Source: Marinobacter lipolyticus SM19 (GTDB lineage Bacteria; Pseudomonadota; Gammaproteobacteria; Pseudomonadales; Oleiphilaceae). From it: a DNA stretch of 64,000 nucleotides. Both the position numbers and the translations under genes were made by a program. Every line of letters starts with the position of its first letter. Position 1 is the first letter of the stretch. This document shows, one piece after another, positions 60,301 through 64,000 of the stretch. The DNA lies in assembly GCF_000397065.2 (NCBI RefSeq), contig NZ_KE007306.1:1070873-1134872 (forward strand). Direction: 5' to 3'. The notes below the pieces were generated by a model. It was not told where the DNA came from. It was given only the letters and a program-made list of their open reading frames with translations, and ran no database searches.

Positions 60301-60421
60301 CACCCTGTTCACCGTTTTCGTGTTGCCGGCCTTCTACATACTGCTGGCCCGGGACCATCACGGCTCTGCCGCAGAAGAATACGGTAATGGGGACAGTGAC
60401 AAGGCGGTCCCGGCACAGTGA
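57338..60421 (+). CDS. RND efflux permease (HAE1 type, MexI/VexD-like)
   Basis: 1027 aa, full length. Twelve membrane helices with two large periplasmic loops in repeats. The start MRFTDIFIHRPVLATVVSLLILLLG and the helix-4 motif GLVVDDAIIMVENVHRHIE carry the Asp pair for proton relay; the second repeat has GVVSKNGILIVEFAN. The closest recalled relatives are MexI and VexD, which extrude dyes, detergents and other amphiphiles by proton antiport, but substrates cannot be read from sequence. The DUF3301 gene overlaps its end by four bases (GTGA). Confidence 0.95.
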   Translation: MRFTDIFIHRPVLATVVSLLILLLGARAAMEMEIRQYPELESTTVTVTTAYPGASSDLVKGFITTPLQQAMAEASGIDYLTSTSSQGRSTIEAKMVLNYDANAALAEIQAKVASQRNVLPADAQDPVISSTTGDSTALMYIAFYGNELKVPQITDYLTRVVQPKLQALSGVGKADLLGRKFALRAWLDPERLSAVDMTPQEVVQVLLQNNYQAAVGNTEGKYTKISMTSDTDVGDPNQFRELVVKESDGSLIRLKDIARVELGSETYDQLALYKGQPATYVAIELSPGANPLTVAELVKNELPDIESQLPSGLNVRLAYDASDFIDSSINEVIQTLLEAILIVLVVVFLCLGSIRAAVVPSVAVPLSLIGGAFVMLMMGFSLNLLTLLSMVLAIGLVVDDAIIMVENVHRHIEQGESRFDAAINGAREMAVPIIAMTTTLVAVYAPIGFMGGLVGSLFTEFAFTLAGTVVISGIVALTLSPMLSGKILKPHGNPGRFEKLVEHTFNGLANGYKRALSSLMATKSVVIFFALVVLASIYFMAMMSQSELAPTEDQGILFYQGLAPQTATLDYLEEHGDEVLEHMEQVPGYNEDFMILGITAPNAVFGGFKMAPWEDREVSQFEVQPQLDGALKQVTGLQTAVFPRPSLPGSGGGLPFQFVITTGEDYERLNDVANEMLNKAMASGNFMFLQKSIDFDRPITRIKVDRDRVADLGLSMQDVGQAMSSMLGGGYINRFNMEGRSYQVIPQVERDFRMDSDALNDYYIRADNGQLVPLGSVISFEHDVEPSQRTQFNQLNSLTLQGVVMPGVTVGDAMAFMESTAEETFPLGFTFDYTGQSRQFANQGSALVVTFFLSLLVIYLVLAAQFESWRDPFIILVSVPMSVAGAMAFIVLGFATMNIYTQVGLITLIGVVSKNGILIVEFANSLQVDRGLSKREAVIEAAAIRLRPIIMTSLALIFAMVPLLIAIGPGAESRFAIGLTISAGLGIGTLFTVFVLPAFYILLARDHHGSAAEEYGNGDSDKAVPAQ

Positions 60422-60732
60422 CCCTGGGAACGCTGTTCTGGCTGTTTGTTGCGGGGTTCGCTATCTGGTACTGGTGGCGAGCCAAGGCAATCAAGGACTT
60501 CGTCCTGCAGGCAGCCAGGAACTACTGCAAGAAAATGGATGTCATGTTGCTGGATGACGCCGTCTACCTGCGAGGGCTGTGGTTCAAGCGCGATGAGACA
60601 GGCAAACTGCGGGTTTGGCGGCGCTTCCTGTTCGATTTCACATCCACCGGAGAGGAAAGATACGTGGGCAGGGTTATCATGCTTGGCCCACGTATACTGC
60701 ATATGGAGCTGGACCCACACCGACTCAACTGA
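60418..60732 (+). CDS. DUF3301 family small membrane protein
   Basis: 104 aa from a GTG that overlaps the permease stop as GTGA. One N-terminal membrane helix (FWLFVAGFAIWYWW) is followed by a short soluble domain with NYCKKMDVMLLDDAVYLRGLWFKRDETGKLRVWRRFLFDFTSTG, the DUF3301 pattern. Function unknown; it often sits near peptidase or efflux genes in related genomes, from memory. Confidence 0.85.
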   Translation: MTLGTLFWLFVAGFAIWYWWRAKAIKDFVLQAARNYCKKMDVMLLDDAVYLRGLWFKRDETGKLRVWRRFLFDFTSTGEERYVGRVIMLGPRILHMELDPHRLN

Positions 60733-60851
60733 GCCAACTTAACCTTACTGCTGTTCCTCTATCCCCCGGGCTCGTGCAGAAGAGGCTCATCAGGACTATA
60801 CTGGCACCGTCGGTAATCCATACACCCACGACCCGGGAACCAACACACCCC

Positions 60852-61592
60852 ATGCTGCTGCGATTGACCTCCGGATTGCTGTTTCTGGTGATTTCCTGTT
60901 CCACCCTGGCCGCCCCGCCGATTCTTCGTGTAACCACATCTGAGTACCCGCCATTCGAATACCTGGAGGACGGAGCGCTGATCGGTGATGATGCAACAAC
61001 CGTTAGAGCAGTCCTTGACCGCATGGGAATGGAACCGGTCTTTATTATCGTTCCCTGGAGAAGGGCTGAAGCCTGGGCCAGAAATGGCTACTCAGATATG
61101 ATATTTTCCCTCACCCACTCGGCAGAGAGGGAACACTATTATCATTTCACGGCCCCGATTAACACCGCGAGGGATGTGTTCTTCGCGCGCGAAGACAGCA
61201 ACATCAGATGGCAGACGCTGGATGACCTGGAAGGCTTGCGGGTGGGGTTGTCGTCATCTTACAGCTATGCTCCCGAATTCATGAACTGGCTGGAAGCCGC
61301 CGACATCGAAGTTATAAAAATCAGCCAACAAAAGCCAGACCTTACCGGTCTGCGCATGGTGGCCTACAACCGGATCGACGTGTTCATCTGCGAACAGTCC
61401 GTGTGTCAATTTCTGCTTGAGAAACACCAACCGGACTATCCCGAGATAGAGAGCATTGAAGCCGTGCCGGGAATGATCGGTAACGAGCGCGCATTCCGGG
61501 CGGCCTTCTCCCGCAAACATCCCGACGGCGAACAGCTCAGGGACAGCTTCAACCAGGCACTGGCTGAGCTAAAACGGGAAACCAATGAGTGA
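60852..61592 (+). CDS. periplasmic substrate-binding protein, SBP_bac_3 family
   Basis: 246 aa from the ATG at 60852; the frame is open upstream to 60615 through the DUF3301 gene and is not used. Signal peptide LLRLTSGLLFLVISCSTLA. The SBP_bac_3 fold is shown by LRVTTSEYPPFEYLEDGALIGDDATTVRAVLDRMG and the second-lobe LDDLEGLRVGLSSSYSYAPEF. No permease or ATPase is adjacent, so it may be an orphan receptor or a scavenger component; polar amino acids are the common ligand class. SD is weak. Confidence 0.82.
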   Translation: MLLRLTSGLLFLVISCSTLAAPPILRVTTSEYPPFEYLEDGALIGDDATTVRAVLDRMGMEPVFIIVPWRRAEAWARNGYSDMIFSLTHSAEREHYYHFTAPINTARDVFFAREDSNIRWQTLDDLEGLRVGLSSSYSYAPEFMNWLEAADIEVIKISQQKPDLTGLRMVAYNRIDVFICEQSVCQFLLEKHQPDYPEIESIEAVPGMIGNERAFRAAFSRKHPDGEQLRDSFNQALAELKRETNE

Positions 61593-61691
61593 ACCGCGCC
61601 CTCTTCGGCAATCACCTACCAATCACTTTCCCACAGATATCCCAAGGTTTCCTATACTGCCAGTGTCACCCTCAACCTACAGATCGGGACC

Positions 61692-62987
61692 ATGGACATT
61701 CAGACGGATCACCGCTACGCCATTAACCTCAATGTGCGAGGCATTCAGCCCTCCGCCACCCTGCGCATCAATGAGCTGAGCAACCAGCTCCGCTCCGAGG
61801 GCCGGGACATCATCAAACTGGGTCTGGGGCAATCACCGTTCCCGGTACCAGATCGTGTAGTGAAAGCACTGCGGGACCACGCCCATGAAAAGGATTATCT
61901 CCCGGTCAAGGGTCTGAAAGCCCTGCGTGAGTCAATTGCCGGCTACATTAACCGCAGTGAGCGCATGCGCTGTACCTGGGAAGATGTTCTGATCGGACCG
62001 GGGTCCAAAGAACTGCTGTTTATCCTGCAACTGGCCTACTACGGTGACCTGCTGATTCCCCGCCCCAGTTGGGTCTCTTACGCCCCTCAGGCCCGCATCA
62101 TTGGTCGCTCGGTTCACTGGTTGCCGACACACGGGGAAAACAACTGGCAATTAACTGCCGAGGAACTGGACATTATCTGTCGCGACGATCCATCCCGACC
62201 GCGTATCCTGATCCTGAACTACCCGTCCAACCCCACCGGCTGCACGTACACCGACGATCAGTTACTGGCCATCGCTAACGTGGCACGGAAATACAAACTG
62301 ATCCTGCTGTCGGATGAAATCTACGGCGAGGTGCATTTCGAGGGCAAGCACAAATCCATCGCTCGCTACTACCCCGAGGGCACGATTATCAGCACCGGCC
62401 TGAGTAAATGGGCTGGTGCCGGCGGCTGGCGGTTGGGGACATTCATCTTCCCGCCGGAATTGAGGCCGCTGCAGGATGCCATGGCCATCATCGCCAGCGA
62501 AACCTACACCGCCACCAGCGCCCCCATCCAGTACGCCGCCATTTCTGCATTCAACGGTGGCGACGATATGGACGAATACCTCAAGCAGTCACGGCGGGTG
62601 CTGAAGGTTGTAGGTGAGTACATGCATCGACGGCTGAGCGAGGTGGGTGCGGTAGTGCAGAAGCCCGAAGGGGCGTTCTATCTGTTCCCCGATTTCAGCA
62701 ACTTCCGTGACGCCCTGGCCGATAAGGATATCAAGACCAGCCAGGCGCTCTGCCAGGCATTGCTGGAGAATACCGGCGTGGCCATCCTGCCCGCCAGTGA
62801 TTTCGGTTTCGTGCCGGATCATCTGGGGGCGCGACTGGCGTTCGTGGATTTCGACGGGGCGGGCGCGCTGAAACTGGCCGGCGGAGACTATGCCGGGCAG
62901 GATCTGGACGATGCTTTCGTCCAACAGGCCTGCCCACGACTGGTGCTGGCCATGGACAAGATGGAAAACTGGTTAAAGAGCCTGTGA
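61692..62987 (+). CDS. PLP-dependent class I/II aminotransferase
   Basis: 431 aa, fold-type I. Seen: YLPVKGLKALRESIAGYI, GPGSKELLFILQLAYYGDLLIPRPSWVSY, LNYPSNPTGCTY, SDEIYGEVHFEG with the PLP-pyridine Asp, and STGLSKWAGAGGWRLG with the Schiff-base lysine. Family members include aspartate and aromatic aminotransferases; the substrate is not clear and the N-terminal 30 residues are longer than in AspC. A TATACT at 61653-61658 could be its -10. Divergence from AspC is enough to avoid naming a gene symbol. Confidence 0.87.
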   Translation: MDIQTDHRYAINLNVRGIQPSATLRINELSNQLRSEGRDIIKLGLGQSPFPVPDRVVKALRDHAHEKDYLPVKGLKALRESIAGYINRSERMRCTWEDVLIGPGSKELLFILQLAYYGDLLIPRPSWVSYAPQARIIGRSVHWLPTHGENNWQLTAEELDIICRDDPSRPRILILNYPSNPTGCTYTDDQLLAIANVARKYKLILLSDEIYGEVHFEGKHKSIARYYPEGTIISTGLSKWAGAGGWRLGTFIFPPELRPLQDAMAIIASETYTATSAPIQYAAISAFNGGDDMDEYLKQSRRVLKVVGEYMHRRLSEVGAVVQKPEGAFYLFPDFSNFRDALADKDIKTSQALCQALLENTGVAILPASDFGFVPDHLGARLAFVDFDGAGALKLAGGDYAGQDLDDAFVQQACPRLVLAMDKMENWLKSL

Positions 62988-63042
62988 TCCCATCGTGATA
63001 GACTGGCGCCCTCTCTTTTCATGAGCCAGCCAAGGGGGCGCC

Positions 63043-63867
63043 ATGTCCGATTCTGCTTCACTCCGAGACATCACCGATTTTGCCCAGGCACTCGCGCTGG
63101 AAGCCGGCGAGTTGATTCGTCGCGAGCGCGACAATAACACCCTGCGCACCGACTACAAACAGCAAACCGAGCTGGTGACCCACGCGGATCTCATGGCCGA
63201 TGAGTTCATCACGGGCGCCATTCGCAAACGCTTTCCTGAGCACCGCATCCTCTCCGAAGAATCCATGCCGGACCTGAGCCAGGCGGAGGAACTGGAGACA
63301 CCGCTGTGGATCGTCGACCCCATCGACGGCACCGTGAACTACGCCTACGGACACCCCCAGGTCGCGGTCTCCATTGCCTACGCCGAAAAAGGCCGTGTTC
63401 AGGCCGGCGTGGTTCATGCTCCGTTTCCTGGCGAAACCTTCCGCGCCACCAAGGGCGAAGGGGCCACTCTCAATGGCAAACCGATCAAACACAGCGGTGC
63501 CACGGTACCCCGCGACTCCCTGTTCGCCACCGGCTTCCCCTACACCAAGGACAACCTGGAACCTTTGGTAAAACGTCTGGATGCGATGATCCACAACTGC
63601 CGCGACCTGCGCCGCATCGGTTCCGCCGCCCTCGACATCTGTTGGGTCGCCTGCGGCCGCCTGGACATCTACTACGAAAACGTCAGCCCCTGGGACTTCG
63701 CTGCCGCCCGCCTCATCGCCCTGGAAGCCGGTGCCACCGCCGGCCACTTCGGCGATGTTCCCGCCGGCTATCCCGCTGACCTCTATGGCCGCGATATCCT
63801 GATCTCTGCACCGGCGATCTGGGAGCCTGTTCGCCAGATTCTGCGTTCTGCCTCGGGGTATGACTAA
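63043..63867 (+). CDS. inositol monophosphatase family protein
   Basis: 274 aa. The metal-binding motif WIVDPIDGTVNY (about residues 89-100), ESM with the upstream Glu (ILSEES) and the C-terminal SPWDFAAARLIALEAGA are those of the IMPase superfamily (SuhB, CysQ, FBPase IV). Members dephosphorylate inositol phosphate or 3'-phosphoadenosine phosphates. Which of these applies cannot be told. GGGGG lies before the ATG. Second copy or specialised form is possible because SuhB would normally lie elsewhere. Confidence 0.9.
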   Translation: MSDSASLRDITDFAQALALEAGELIRRERDNNTLRTDYKQQTELVTHADLMADEFITGAIRKRFPEHRILSEESMPDLSQAEELETPLWIVDPIDGTVNYAYGHPQVAVSIAYAEKGRVQAGVVHAPFPGETFRATKGEGATLNGKPIKHSGATVPRDSLFATGFPYTKDNLEPLVKRLDAMIHNCRDLRRIGSAALDICWVACGRLDIYYENVSPWDFAAARLIALEAGATAGHFGDVPAGYPADLYGRDILISAPAIWEPVRQILRSASGYD

Positions 63868-63957
63868 GTGCATGACTGGAACTCCGAGGTCTATCGGGTA
63901 GCCTGCCAATGATGGTGCCAGGTCAGGGTGGGCCTCCCCTTCACAGAACCGCTACAA

Positions 63958-63995
63958 GCACATCCATGTGCGCTTCGTTCCGGCCATCCATGGCC
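63958..63995. repeat. tandem CC-centred hairpins at the window edge
   Basis: GCACAT-CC-ATGTGC (63958-63971) and GGCCAT-CC-ATGGCC (63982-63995) share the core ATCCAT with different arms. Their centres are exactly 24 bases apart. The pattern seems to continue past the window and suggests an iterated intergenic repeat. Confidence 0.6.
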
Positions 63996-64000
63996 TCCAA

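Noticed and set aside
1..64000. tRNA, rRNA, CRISPR array, prophage or intact insertion sequence
   Set aside because: None was recognised: no cloverleaf-like runs with CCA ends, no regularly spaced direct repeats, no phage structural or integrase genes, and the only transposase-like sequence (10925-11653) lacks a catalytic domain and terminal repeats.

Overview
The window looks like a chromosomal segment of a marine gammaproteobacterium, most likely Marinobacter or a close relative. That placement rests on the housekeeping order aroQ-accB-accC-prmA-(zinc-ribbon DUF3426)-dusB-fis-purH-purD, the 530-residue isocitrate lyase of the Pseudomonas/Acinetobacter type, a DctPQM TRAP transporter, and the density of c-di-GMP proteins. 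The genus is recalled from gene content, not from a database search. Coding density is high. No tRNA, rRNA, CRISPR array, prophage or intact insertion sequence was seen.

Layout. 1-6.1 kb: end of a 5-formyl-THF cyclo-ligase gene, ilvA, rpiA, an acyl-CoA dehydrogenase, ppa and a DUF2333 protein. 6.1-9.9 kb: a divergent c-di-GMP pair, a catalytically degenerate LapD-like receptor and an active-looking response-regulator diguanylate cyclase. 9.9-11.7 kb: a two-gene operon of unknown function, a FIST-like protein and a protein resembling an ISL3 transposase N-terminal domain without its cysteines. 12.0-21.1 kb: aroQ, accBC, prmA, DUF3426, dusB-fis, purH and purD, with a perfect 33-bp inverted REP pair between purH and purD. 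21.2-27.8 kb: a lipoprotein esterase, a CPA2 antiporter, a split ovothiol-type pair (sulfoxide synthase plus 4-mercaptohistidine N-methyltransferase) and an SLC13 permease. 28.0-36.4 kb: a VpsR-like regulator, aceA, a CASTOR/POLLUX-type channel, a beta-barrel protein and DauA. 36.5-41.4 kb: a tiny ribbon-helix-helix protein, a ChaN lipoprotein, a DMT exporter, macro-domain and GH84 enzymes in tandem, and an acyltransferase. 41.6-44.6 kb: dctP-dctQ-dctM. 44.8-47.2 kb: cfa coupled to an FAD reductase. 47.3-49.9 kb: a candidate structured RNA and two porins. 50.1-54.7 kb: dps, DUF2061, a dihydrolipoyl-dehydrogenase-like protein, LysE exporter, and aroG with a leader-peptide attenuator. 54.7-64 kb: a secretin-like periplasmic protein, a J-domain protein, an RND efflux pair, DUF3301, a periplasmic binding protein, an aminotransferase and an inositol-phosphatase family protein. 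The right edge enters a repeat of CC-centred hairpins.

How the genes work together. Most of the window is core metabolism: aromatic amino acids (aroQ, aroG), fatty acid synthesis and modification (accBC, cfa), purines (purH, purD), the glyoxylate shunt (aceA), branched-chain amino acids (ilvA) and organic acid uptake (DctPQM, DauA, SLC13). Three proteins (LapD-like, diguanylate cyclase, VpsR-like) suggest c-di-GMP control of surface life. The observations most worth follow-up are: the aroG leader, whose peptide carries a run of Phe, Trp and Tyr codons ahead of a strong terminator; the split sulfoxide synthase/OvoM pair; the structured RNA upstream of the 47.6 kb porin; and the FIST/ISL3-like operon with a TetR-type operator.
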